Shown: positions 1-11,747 of the stretch, piece by piece | How the letters are laid out: every line of letters starts with the position of its first letter | How positions within the stretch are numbered: position 1 is the first letter of the stretch | Origin: Dermanyssus gallinae | Lineage: Eukaryota; Arthropoda; Arachnida; Mesostigmata; Dermanyssidae | Reading direction: 5' to 3' | Assembly: GCA_003439945.1 (NCBI GenBank) | Contig: QVRM01004845.1 | Span: 124,001-188,000, forward strand | Length of the DNA: 64,000 nt | Notes under the pieces: generated by a model | What the model was told of the DNA's origin: nothing | The model's database searches: none | The model's input: only the letters and a program-made list of their open reading frames with translations | Made by a program: the position numbers and the translations under genes

Positions 1-2866
1 TGTGGTAAAGCAGCTCAACAAGAACCTACTGACCTGTATGGTATAAACAAAGCCAGCAATTTCTTGGATTCAGGGTAACAAACCAGGATTGTTATGTGGA
101 TAACGATTTATCTTGTTCTGCTTGCATCTACGGACGTATTTTTACTAGCGCCGGTGAATTGGAGGCACCCGATACACCTATCGGTTGTAGTGCTAACTTC
201 TAAACTGCCTAGCGAGATATGGGCGACAATACGAGCGATAGCAAAAACATACTTCGGAGAAGCGGAAACTCGGTTGTTGTTCTTGCATGTTGCCCATTTG
301 CCCCCGTCCCCCTACTGTCAGTTGTCATCCCTTCCCTTTCCACGAATGTTGGTGATGACGGGCGACATTATCATCATCATCATCACCGCTACCCAATGGC
401 AATCAATGCATCAGCACCATGATCATCATCATTATACATATAATCGTAGTAGTACACTTGTATTCCCGTACGGCATTTGCTCTGGGCGGCTCTGACGCTG
501 GGCGGCGTGGAACAGTGGCGTAGTGGGGGCGACGTTGATGACTCCGTTGACGACAGCCAAGCAATGATAGGCGATAAGGACACCGCCAACCAGTACCTGG
601 CCGGTCAGTCGAGAAAGGCCGTCGAGATAGATTCGCAGGCACAGGAAAAAAAAGGGGGAAAAGCTCTCCTTCAAACGAGCGGGTGTTCGGCGACTCGCTT
701 GCTCGTTTGGACTATCCGGCTTGTCCGGTCAGTATGACGATGCAACTTCTTCCCCTGTGGCGGCGGTGACGGCGGCGGCGGAATGAAGAAGGAGAGAACA
801 ATAGCAGGAGGGCCGAATAATAGGCGATGATGATTGTAGCAGCGCTGTTGTTAGTGGTGATGTGGGTGATGATGAGGTGCTGGTGATGACTACGGTGATC
901 ATGATGACGGCGCAAGTAGTAGTGCGTTGTATACCGCCGCGCTGCCCTAACTCCTAGCAGTCTCGCACTTGGCCCACTTCTAATGCCACTGACCGAATGA
1001 CTAGCTGGCAGGCTGGGCTTCCTTTGCCTTTGACTTATTCGGATCTCCGGAGTTAGTCAGTCTTGCTCAGGCCGCAATGCAGTCGCGTCGCAGACTCGAA
1101 TGAGCAGAATGAGCCACTGCCAGTAGTGCTGTTAATGCGGCTGCTGCTGCTGCAGCAGCCCCGGCCGCTGATGTGATTCTACTAGAAGTCGTAGCCAGCC
1201 ATTGAGCCACGAGCGGCAAGTGAGTATAGGAACGTCCGAGAGGGGCATGAACGCTGGGCAACGCTGTCTCGGGCACAGGGCCGAGAAGACGAACCAGGAC
1301 GACGACAACAACGAAGAAGGAGAACCCCAAAGAGGGTCATCTGAAGCCGTGCGGTGGCCAGAGTCGACATCCTTTGTCAGCCTTTGTCCGCAATGACCGC
1401 CTTAAGTAATCAGTGCCGCGTGAAAGTCTTACGGAACTCGGTTCTCGGTTATTTCCCTCCTCTTTCTGTTCCTATGTCTCCTTTATCGCTATCATCTTCT
1501 GCTCCTCTTTTCTTTTTTTTTGCCAATGGCACAAGGAGAAAAGGCACCGAATAAGAATGCCTTTCATAGAACAGAACTAAGGACCCGCCAGTCGGCCTGA
1601 GGAAACAGCTTCTTCTATGATCCGTAGATCTGTAATGGTACGACTCGGGCACCAATACTGTCGAAGAGACGTACTGCATATGAACAAGTGGCAACAGTAA
1701 TTATACACAGATATATAGATGCGTGCTGTTTATACACGAGTAGAGATATTACTTTGCCGATTCTGTTTGCAAATGCAATTCTATTTAGGGTTAAAATCAT
1801 AGATAAGCGGTGCTCATTGAAACAAACATTGAAGAAGCAAACTTTTCCAGGCAGCGACTTTCTAATAAAGGTAAAATTAATTATGATTTTTTCTAAGCAA
1901 ATGGTTTGTCTTAGATTTATTTAAGTTGTCAAACCAAATGTTAGCAATGCTAATACCTAGATAACTGTAGACAAAATAAAGCAGAATTAAAACACCAAAT
2001 TCTATCATACACAAGCAGCGTCTATTTCACACGGTATAATATGGAAGCACCTTTACTTGTTTTGCCTTTCTTCCTTATTCTTAAAGTCTTTTTAATCTTA
2101 GACATGGCTAGCTATGCATCGCCAAGCGTCCTTCTTTATCGTAAGCGCTTGGTGTAGTTCGTTTTGGTCTAGACACTAATATGTGGTAACAGTTTGAACC
2201 CCTCAAACCGAGCTCATATTCGATCCGATTATTGGCAAACTACATTGCTTATTTTTATGACGGGCTCCCTACACTTAAGCGCAGCAGTCATATTATTATA
2301 ATATCTAGAGTTATAGGATCATAGTTATACGTATGAAGTCCGATGGTCATCAGAATACGCAGAATAGATACATGATACTACTCAGCTATTACACCCATTC
2401 TGTCTGCCTTCACCGTGTCGAAGATCCGCCCTCCGGGGCGGTTTCCGCAAAACGGCTACGGCGGTGGCACTTTTTATTATTAAAATATATTTGGGTACAA
2501 TATCTAGTTTAAGTGCTAATGATCTCTAGACTTGTGGCGGTTTGAAGAGAATGCGCTGTTAGTGTCCATTATTGTGTCCGCAGCAACTGCATTATAATTA
2601 TTCTAAAAAACCGAAATAATTAAAAATTCAGAGAAAATTTCCATAAATAACGTTCAAGCAGTTCAGATTTCGCGAATCGCCAGCAATGGTCACGCATAAT
2701 AATAATAATAATAATATTAATTATTATTATTGGCGTAACTAGTTTCCACCAACTGGCTCAGACTAGACTGTATCTACGCACACAGCGTGGCTGGAGATGA
2801 ACGTTCGTAAGTTGCTAACTGGGTAAGAAACCACGTCCACCTCACGTTGTTGCGCTCTCACAGCTG
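1..2866. other. Unassigned sequence, no supported gene
   Basis: No gene is supported here. The stretch has mixed base composition, with CCG/GAT-rich low complexity near 330-450 and 730-920 and a short GC-rich palindromic CTG/CAG run at 1140-1161. Open frames up to about 130 codons occur (for example 94-495), but that length is expected by chance many times in 64 kb. An imperfect (AAT)n hairpin lies at 2691-2737. From about 1700 onward the sequence becomes AT-rich and featureless. Confidence 0.5.
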
Positions 2867-2881
2867 CCCATAGCGAGTCCA

Positions 2882-3059
2882 AATACTTTCTGGGCTGACT
2901 CTCAGCCAAGATTTAACGTTCATGGGAGTGCTTTTCGCATTGCTTCATAGACGGACCCCCATAAATACAAATGTGCAACGGTGGGGCTCGAACCCGCGCA
3001 CCTATGCGTCTCCTCCGGTTGCGAGGCGCAGACTTAAGCCACCACGCCACTGGGCTCGA
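2882..3059 (-). mobile_element. tRNA-derived SINE, family 1, copy a
   Basis: This is a short interspersed element read on the minus strand. Its head resembles a tRNA gene, with an A-box-like GTGGCGTGGTGG and a B-box-like GGTTCGAGCCC, which would act as an internal RNA polymerase III promoter. A body of about 100 bp follows, shared with copies at 8352, 29104 and 31743. It is flanked by a 15-bp target-site duplication (2867-2881 and 3060-3074, one mismatch), which is direct evidence of retrotransposition. It encodes no protein and would need reverse transcriptase from a LINE. Three further copies in this window make the family call firm; its name is unknown to me. Confidence 0.85.
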
Positions 3060-4188
3060 CCCATAGCGAGCCCAGCCATATATCTGTCACATTTGATTTC
3101 TGCTTAGTCGTGCGACGTCTAGGAGCCCGCAAACATGGACGGCTGCCGCCATGGCTTCACACATCACTGCCTGACCGTGCCTCTGGCGCTGGTCACCCAC
3201 CGACGAGTATACATCAGTCTATTGCGTGTGGAAGGCAACGTTTGTTGAACCAATGTAACGGAAAAACGACTCCACGGCCTAGTAAAACAAGGCAGCAGCG
3301 AACCAAGCTGTAGGTCGCCGACTTCGGTGCGATGTTTGCCCCAAGGCAGGCTCAGCGCTGGTAGTTTGGCTAAGCGCTAAAGCCTACGCCAGCGCAGAAA
3401 AATGGAGGTTCTTACAACGAAAACGACCCAGAGAGCGGGCGGGAAGAACGAGTTCGACAGATATACAAAACAGCGTGGGTCTGGGAAGGATATAGAAGGG
3501 GTAACGGTCACTGGCTGAGCGACGCCCATATAGTATCATACAATGGATGAGGTAAATTCGGCTCAAGGAGGCGCACTAAAGCTCCAGAATACTCGCTTAA
3601 GCTTGAACTACGACTACGCCAACCAGACACACACATTAGTTAGTTAGCCTACGTGTATTTGCAAAACAACAAGTTTACAAACGTGTGTCTAGGATGTGGC
3701 AGCTCACTCCGGAAAGGTCGGGGCTCCCAGGGTGTCTGTCCGTCAAATGTGGGAATGAATTTTAAAGGTTGCCGAACGGCTATATACAATAGCTTTAAAG
3801 GTGATCTATTGCCAGACGTAGACACGGCGAGTGCCTTATAATTAACGTATACTTAATTTCGTGCACCTTGGGCATTGTGGAAACAGTACGCATAACGAAC
3901 GGCAAACGCCGTCAATGCCGCTCAATAAGGCCAACAACGTAATCGCAAATGTATCTGCGTTTTTTTCCTATTTAATAATGCAAGAAATTAGAAAAAAAAA
4001 TTGAAAAATAGCGTTCTCGAATGTCACCGCAGCAAGCAGCCAAGAGCAGCTCGCGTATACTGACCGGTATCGGTCGATCCTTTGTGGTACCTTTCTTTAG
4101 GACAATAGCCCCAGTACTTGCCCAATCTCTCTTTCTCTCCTGACTGACACGACACGGTACTCTCCGGCATCAACGGGTGAGTTGGAGA

Positions 4189-4240
4189 CCTATAAAAGAG
4201 ATCGACGTAATGGCAGAGATCAGGGACGAAATCAGTGACG
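4189..4240 (+). promoter_or_regulatory. Weak core-promoter-like motif (TATA plus Inr-like)
   Basis: TATAAAAGAG at about 4191 is followed some 40 bases later by ATCAGTG, which resembles an arthropod initiator. Spacing is longer than the usual 25-30 bases and no gene follows, only a short open frame. It is recorded as a motif match and may be chance. Confidence 0.12.
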
Positions 4241-6158
4241 GTTCTGAGCAGACGGTCTCTTTTTGATGCTGTTAAAGGCGCTCCTGTAATCGTTCCTCAC
4301 AACTACCGTCGGAATGGTGCGCGTTTGGAGATGGCGCGTGTTGCTTTCGAAACCGACATGGTGACAGAAGTGATGCCGGTGATTTTTTCCCAGCAGTCTT
4401 AGCGGCAATTCTTTGCAAGACTTGCCGACGAGCATACAATTTGACGTTGTCAGCCATCCTTAGTTTTGGATTAACATTTCACCGCAAAACGAACCTCCTC
4501 TTGGATTGACTTTGGCATATGATGTGCGGCAGGATATTTGTTGCGTAGGGAGTCAATGATGCCTAAACACGAAGGGGCAGTGTTGACTAAGCTCGTGAGA
4601 CTAGTCGTAGCCGACAATTTTCTTTGGCAAACTTAATAATTACTTTTGCGGCCTAGCGATGTGTATGCACCAGCTCGCCAATCTGCGGACTCTCTCTCAG
4701 GATTACGAATATTCGATAGTATTTAGATAACAGAAGGGTAGAAACGATGGGGCAGATTAAAAAGAAAGCATACCACGATGGGATATAATGTTGTTAGAAA
4801 CGACGCCGACAACAACGCTGATCAAACACTCTTTGACGATAGGACACTTTGAGGACGCATCATCCTGGTGTTTCATCATTCATTTGTCCAACCAGAAGTC
4901 GGAGAGGTTGGTCGGCGTCGTGGAATCTCTCTTAGGAAGGGCGGTGAACCCTGATAAACTACAGCATTATTCTATCAATGGAGATCAATAAAGCTGTAGC
5001 CGAATTCAGGACTACAGGGTTATAGCCTGTACACCTCACTGCCCAGCGAAATTAGCTTATAACGCTCTAAACGGCCTACTGATTAGGCAGACGACACAGA
5101 CGCGTGGACAGGCGTCGCTTCTGAGGCAATACATGCAGCCGCAACAAGCTTTGCTCTTCTCACTTTTGTCTAAACAGTCGTCTTTTCCTGCTCACCATTG
5201 TTCACGTAGAAAACGATAATGTGCCTTACAGGCGACACAACAGCGACTACATGCGACAAGTAGTATGAGATGATGACTATCAAAAGTTAAGGCGACTAAA
5301 GGCGACTCGGATGTAACCCCACAGTTGAGCGAAACCACTTGCCCCAGAACCACATTAACGGCCGATGTGCCGGAACCCTTAAGCCAGTGCAACAAACAGA
5401 AGGTAACTTGTGCATATGACCAAAAACACAAAATCAGGGGTATTCGAAATGTACAAGTCCTGAGCAGCAGGCCTCATCGGCGCTGCAACCCTTGAGGGTT
5501 CTTCTAAGTATCCACGATTCGCTAATCATCTGCGACCCTACATTTATGGGCAAACTGATAGGGTAATAGATTATCTTCGAAGAATCCGTACCTATGCTCG
5601 CTGCGTACACACGTAAGTACGTGATTTACATCTTGGACTTTACGCAAACTTGTTACTATGTATGTGTGTATGCACATCTACGACGGCGGTGAGTTAAACG
5701 GCTATTGCACTTGCCAAAAAGATCACTATACAGTTTTGGATGCACATGTTTCATTTTCAGCGTCACTAGTGTTTCTGTTGAATCTTAAGAACGGTTATGG
5801 GTTTTGTAGACGTTCGGATTTACGCCCACATTATGTAAGGGTCTTTTTTAAACATTTGCTGAGGGTTTACTTGCTATTATTGGGGCACAAAATTTCACAG
5901 AGAAACAACCACTCCTTAATCTTAGAGCAAAGCCCATGTGAGTCCAGTTGACGCTATAGTCGTGCTATAAGCCTATTTCAGAGGGGAAACGCCGGCGTCA
6001 GTCGAAGGATGCCTTCCCTTCGCCGAAAGGTTCCCTGAGATCCCGTAGGAATAGTGACGTTCTTAATACTATTTTGATTAAATAAGCCTATTGGAATCTA
6101 TTGCAAATTTTACCAAAAGGCTGTTAGCGATACACGTATAATAAAATATATACATTAA

Positions 6159-6162
<4 letters not shown>

Positions 6163-6196
<34 letters not shown>

Positions 6197-6214
6197 CTTC
6201 TGGTTTATATATCT

Positions 6215-6249
<35 letters not shown>
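6163..6249. repeat. (TA)n microsatellite pair
   Basis: Two (TA)n tracts of about 15 repeats each, separated by roughly 28 bp of unique sequence ending in a pyrimidine-rich stretch. They are typical of the many (TA)n tracts in this window. Confidence 0.9.
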
Positions 6250-6251
<2 letters not shown>

Positions 6252-7050
6252 GTACGTACCATCTACGCCTACACTCTAGTATTTAGTCTATGTCTATATA
6301 GACGGTTCCGCCGATTAGGGAACAAACACACGGAGTTGTTGGACGGGGGGCAACTGTGGAATCAGCCAGCGAAACAGATGCATTGGAGCGCAGGTATACG
6401 ACGACGACGACGTCGAGGCCGAGCGTCGAGTGTCGCCTTAACACGCCGCTGCTGCCGCTGCTACCGCTGCCACCTCCGCCTCCGCCATCGTCGCCTTCTC
6501 CTGTTACAGAGTACAGCAGTAACAGGCGTGTCGGCAGGTGCTGCCGCACGGGCGGCGCAGCGTGCAGTCGCGCAGACCACCAACAAGCCGAGAAGTAGGC
6601 CGATGCCGCTGCCGCTGCTGCTGCCACTACACGGCGGTACCTTGGCGCTGAAGTATATAACGAAGAAGTCGATAGACGTACGAACAATCGATCCCTCGAG
6701 GGAACCATACGTTTGGCTGGCCAAACGCGACGGCCGTCGTCTGCCTGCTCCTCCTGTAGGTGGTAGCGTTGCACCGGCAGACTTTCAATGGGACTCGACG
6801 ACGACGACGAGGACGACAACGACAACGACGACGTCTCCCCATTGAGGTTTGCCTTCGTGCAAATCTTGCGCGCGTCTACGCGAACACGCAGCCACGAATA
6901 GGAGCAGACTGATTCAAAGCCGGGCTACCGGCACAAAGAGGCATATAGACAGATAGACAGACAGAGAGAGAAAGGAGAGAAGCAGATACATACAGAGAGC
7001 GGGAGAGAGAGAGGGGCAGATGGGGAAGGGAGAGAGAGGCAGATGGGGAA

Positions 7051-7052
<2 letters not shown>

Positions 7053-7090
<38 letters not shown>
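7053..7090. repeat. (GA)n microsatellite
   Basis: A run of GA dinucleotides within a wider purine-rich region (6950-7090). Antisense open frames here encode only Ser/Leu strings and are not genes. Confidence 0.9.
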
Positions 7091-8351
7091 TAGACCGACA
7101 GGTGTCCGTCTTTGTGTCTGTAGCGACGTGACAACTCGAGCTGAGACATTCGAGTTAGATGGAAATTCATACACAGACAAGTACAATGCTGCGGGCCGTA
7201 AGTACCCCTCTATTCTAGGCCGTAAGTACCCCTCTGTTCTAGGCCATACAGGAAGGAGACGACTGTTGGACTGAGAATCACGTAGATGCTTGTTGTTGTC
7301 CGAGGGTGCAGTCTGCATAGATAGTTTGCGCATTTAAGAGCGATGGTGGAAGCGTAAAAGCACAACCTTATTTATACAGAAATTACAAATCGTTTCGACT
7401 GTTTTGCCGTCTCGCGTTTTAACGACGACATCCGACTTCACATAAGTAAACTTTACCTGACAGTCTGTCTAGCGTTAGGGTCCCGTTAGGATCGAAAAAA
7501 TTAAGTGATATCAAGAAAACAAAAAGCATAACCAAATGTTGAGCGAACATTAGAAGTAAAGCATATTGGGAGATAGTTCTAACAGAAGATATCGACTGCA
7601 CATACAGATGGCAACTCGAGATCAGTTGTAATAGAAGGTATCTTCCATACTTTTTGCATAGATCGACACGCTTCCTGGGACATCATTAATTTATCAGAAG
7701 CAGACTTCTTAATCGCATCCTTCAAGTTTTCCAAGCCACTTCTAGCAGTGTATTATTTTTGCTTGTTGCAAAGCATTTTTGGTAGGTCCTTAGTGACATA
7801 CAAATCAGCGGTTCCCGTAGAGTATTCTTCGGCTTCAATAGATGTTAACCCCTTTCCCCTAGTAATGAAAATCACAACCATTTTGTTTGAATTACGATCT
7901 ACCGCTGATGCTTTGCAGGACCCGCTCCAAGGAGTGATCACCCTGCTCTAAGAGGATGAGAACACATAGTAAAATGTACCTAGGCCTTATCACCTGTGAA
8001 CAGTTTTGTGAGAAAGAAGAAGAGAGCTTAGAAGTTATCTAGGCCAGCATCTTTAAACGTCTGTTTAAATTCTTTGGCAATAGCAACACAGTGATTTTTT
8101 TACTTGCATCAGGTTCTGAGGAACCCAACAGTTATATTTTGGTAGAAACATGGCGGTCATGCAAAATTCAATGCAGATATGACGTTTTCCTTAACAGTAC
8201 GATTTAGAGTTTCCTCGGCCGTTGTTTCCTACAACACTCTCCTGCAACAAAGTGATTTGAATCCTGATTGATGTGAATCCTGGCTTAAATGTGAGGACGG
8301 TGTTGATTTTGTTTAAATAACCCTACAGATCAATGCAGAGCCGATATTCTA

Positions 8352-8532
8352 AAAAGTTTTCGGACTGACCCTCAGCCAAGATTTAACGTCCACGGAACTG
8401 TTTTTCACATTGCTTCATAGACGGACCCCCATAAATACAAATGTGCAACGGTGGGGCTCGAACCCGCGGACCTGCTATGTGTCTGCTCCGGCGGCGAGGC
8501 GGAGACCTAATCCACCACGCCACCGGGCTCCA
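8352..8532 (-). mobile_element. tRNA-derived SINE, family 1, copy b
   Basis: A minus-strand copy of the same SINE as at 2882, with the same tRNA-like head (B-box GGTTCGAGCCC) and the same body. The target-site duplication is 16 bp (8336-8351 and 8533-8548) with a single mismatch, which fixes the element boundaries. The pyrimidine-rich end next to 8352 is the element's 3' side. Its head differs from copy a by several substitutions, so the two copies are independent, older insertions. Confidence 0.87.
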
Positions 8533-8548
8533 CAGAGCAGATATTCTA

Positions 8549-11500
8549 CTTTTAGGTAACAAACCCGTTACGGCGGTTACATTTAATCTTAGTAGATCTC
8601 TCAAAATCCTTTGAGAAACAGACTCACCTACTCACGTAAGCTATAGTGTAGCTAAATCACTCTTCTGACACTGCGCTGAAAATTCTGCGCGGGACCGCAT
8701 GGATTACCTTGTAATACAATGCACCTAAACATGAGCCTGGATTCCCTAAACGTATTTGCCCAGGTCTTAGTATATTCGGAACTTTATTGACACAAAGCAA
8801 ATGGGTTTGCGGAATTTCACAGACAAAAAACGACCCTGAAATTTATTAAAGGAATTCCTTTTCCAAATTCAGAAAGACAATATTGTCAGCTTCGCTACTT
8901 CCAAGAAGTGAGTGGGCAAGGCGTTCGACTGGTCCCCCTCCCTTCCAAGCTGCAGATAAAGCACTGTTTATGATCTCAATCATATATGATTCTTTATGCA
9001 TGGCTTTCCGGCCAAGCGTCATAAAACTTTACTAAAATTGATTGAATGCCTCGGTCGGCGCATGTCGAAACGGTTTGTCAAGCATCTACGCATAATTTCA
9101 TCAAAACTAAATATATTATTGGTAGAGACAAAAAAGTGCGGGCAGCGACATGGACATCTTCGTGGAAGAGTCCGCATGCGTTTGCTAGTTGTAGTCAGTT
9201 CTTTTAAAAGTCCCTTAGTTTAAAAAACCCTGTCACGATATTCCATACTCTTTGTATTTGCCAGTGTAGAGTAAAGTCGTACTGTATAGTAATGGTCTGC
9301 GCTCAAAACAAACCCTGTTTGTGTCACAAGCAAAGTTTGAATGCTTAGACTAGCCCTTCGCCCTCAGAAGGTCGAGTGGCACGTGGTTTGAAAGAATGTG
9401 GAGGTAATTATAATTTGATCTCGCACGACATGTTATATTCGAAAGCTCATTGAAAGACAACCGGTCGATTTTTTTAGGTAAAAGCAGCGTTGACTGATAC
9501 AGGCTGTTCCGAGGCTTAAAGTTAGTGTGAAGCGATAGTCTTCGTAGACCGAAAGGAATTGCACACAGAGAAGAACTCGCCTGGCGTACCGTTATAGAGA
9601 CTTGTTTGGTAACTTTATTTGGTTCTGTCTTGGTCATGAGTGTTTGAGCACCTGCTTTGCTACAACTGTTGCGCACTGCCATTTGTGTGGTTATAGCTGT
9701 GCCCGCAGAACCGCTGCCGTTCTCGCTATGCTATAATACGAGATTATACAACAAGTAAATACATTTCTTGTATGGGCAGTAAGGTTTGCCTTTGGACCAC
9801 CAAGCACAAATTTGTCGTCCTTAGATAGGCAAGCAAGTGGGCCAGAAGTGAAACTGATGTGACCACCTTTAGGCGTAAGGCGGAAATGTCTTCGTTTTCG
9901 TTGCTAACAGAACGTAATGGCAAATCGAGTAAACGCAAGAGCCGCCACGCAGTCACCTCAACAGACACATTGTCCCTGGCAGTGCTTGGATATTAGCTAC
10001 TTGTTGCATAGATCGCTGAAAGTTTTTTGCCTCATGCCTAAATGACAGTGTAGCAGCCCACCTGTACCTGTAACATTATACACGATTTATTTATAAGGTT
10101 TGTCGAGTTACCACATCGCCACAAAAAGCCTCGAGTGTAGGTTTTGGTCAAGTCGCAATGCCGCGAGTACGCCGATAGATAACTGCCTCCAATACTATAC
10201 ACATGGGTACACGTGAGGATATACAGCTAGCAAAGGCTTTCGTACGTAACTTCTCATTTCGTAACGTTGCTTCTCCGTGAAACACAGTTGGTGTTCGTGG
10301 TAGTTTCTCTCCAAATACTGCATAATCAATATACTTCTACGTGTTACTCGAACAGAGACGCCACCCTATCACATATCATGCAGCTACGTTAGGGGACAAC
10401 TCCTCTCTGCCCTGTTGCCTTGTTACGGCTATCCGATATAACTTCAGAAAGCCGTTAGTAATCAAAGCCCCAGTAGAACTGTAGGTGCACATCGCGACCA
10501 CGACGGGCAGACGATGAACGAAGACAGCAGGTAGATATACTGTCCTAGGCGTTATGCACAGTGGCGCTCTACTGTACGCTCGGGAGTATCTCGTTGTACA
10601 GCGCAACACTATCTTGACATCGCAGTTCTTATAGATAGGTACAGCCGCCGCCGCCGCCGCCACCACCACCACCACTACTACTACTACCGCCTCCAATCGT
10701 ACAATTACGACCGCCGATACCGAGGCCGTTATCGTCTCGAAGTCGACCTTCGACTCAAATATTTCGATTTGCTCGTGCGGCACGGCGTGGCTGAAGGCGA
10801 CCGTAGGGCCCATAGATTTTGCAGGGCGCATCTTCTTAATGAACGAGTTTTTATATTCAGTTCAATCTTCGGCACCGCCAACTGAGTGTAAGCAAAGTGC
10901 AAATCGAAGCGAGACCCACCCATCGCGCGCCGCCGCCATGTCGTGATTCCCGTCCTTCTTCTCATCCTCCTTCTCCTCTTCGTCTTTCGCATGGTTTCAG
11001 TTTCTTTCTTCTAGTGCTGTCTTCACTGAGCTTCTTGGTCTTTTTGGTTGTTCCCTTGGTCGCCAGCACCAATAACCCACCTCTCCTCCCACCTCCACCC
11101 CCCTGTGGGGGTGCACGCTCACCCCTCCGTGGGTGCGCTCACCCACCTTCGAGCTTCACGTAAAAATCACTTGACCCCGACCACTACCAGGACTCCGATT
11201 TTCGGCCGCACTGCGCGTGCTTATGTCGCCTTCCCGGGCGGACTGCTGGCACTCTTCTTCTCTTTATCTGTCTCTCTCTCTCTCTCATTCTTTCTTTTTA
11301 CCTCTCTTTCCGCTTCAATCTTTCTGCTTACCTCTCTCTTTCCCTTGCAGTCTTTCTTTTTGCCTCTGTTTCTCTTTTTCTCCCTCCATTTTTCCCTCCC
11401 TCCCTGCCTGCCTGCCTGCGTATCTTTCCGAACGGCCTTCCGTAGCTGTATGCAAGACGTTCGTATAGTTCGTGTCTCTAGTGGACTTTGGGTTTGTCCC

Positions 11501-11646
11501 AGCGGTCTCGCGGTCGTTTTTACCTTATCGATAGTAGCTACATCTAGCAGCAGCGGCGGCGACTAGGAGGAAGTACAGGCAGTAGCAGCAGAAGCAACGA
11601 CGACGACGCAATCTGTTACTTCTGCAGACATCGATATTGTATTCAG
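8549..11646. other. Unassigned sequence
   Basis: No gene is supported. A 110-codon open frame on the minus strand (9350-9682) and a 74-codon one (9744-9968) have ordinary composition but no recognisable domain, and fall within chance length. A GC-rich trinucleotide block lies at 10640-10700. CT-rich low complexity lies at 11260-11420 and gives spurious Ser/Leu open frames. Confidence 0.45.
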
Positions 11647-11747
11647 GTTCTTACGCGTCGTCTATTTTTATCTCTTACGGAGGTCACAGTGGCACGACGA
11701 GACGACGTGCGCCGTCAACCCTTTCCGGACCCAGTTGATGGGAATAC
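11647..11747 (+). CDS. Candidate internal exon, unknown protein
   Basis: This is an inferred exon. A good acceptor (ATATTGTATTCAG, AG at 11645-11646) and a consensus donor (GTAAGT at 11748) bound 101 bases. One frame is open throughout, starting in phase 0 and leaving two bases at the donor. The 33-residue peptide is charged, with a basic/acidic middle and PFPDPVDGN near the end. I do not recognise it. No partner exon was found, and its exit phase does not match the entry of the candidate exon at 43980. Chance pairing of splice-like signals in 64 kb is quite possible. Confidence 0.28.

Larger units (their letters stand above)
3075..8335. other. Intergenic or intronic stretch with low complexity
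   Basis: No gene is supported. It contains a (TA)n pair at 6163-6249, a GC-rich trinucleotide-laden block at 6280-6845 that is open on both strands only because of its repeats, a GA-rich tract at 6950-7090, and a 24-bp tandem duplication at about 7194-7241. A possible decayed reading frame on the minus strand lies at 7579-7941. A TATAAAA motif occurs near 4191. Confidence 0.5.

Noticed and set aside
2900..3060. Genuine tRNA genes at the SINE heads
   Set aside because: The heads carry A and B boxes but do not keep tRNA stems, and target-site duplications show they are SINE insertions.
6283..6845. Overlapping open frames of 180 (minus) and 169 (plus) codons
   Set aside because: Both are driven by GAC/GTC, CTG/CAG and CGC triplets; no domain, splice site or mixed-complexity segment supports either.
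9350..9968. Minus-strand frames of 110 and 74 codons, one with a faint integrin- or WD-like GGP motif in another frame
   Set aside because: The resemblance covers fewer than 20 residues and no exon boundaries support it.
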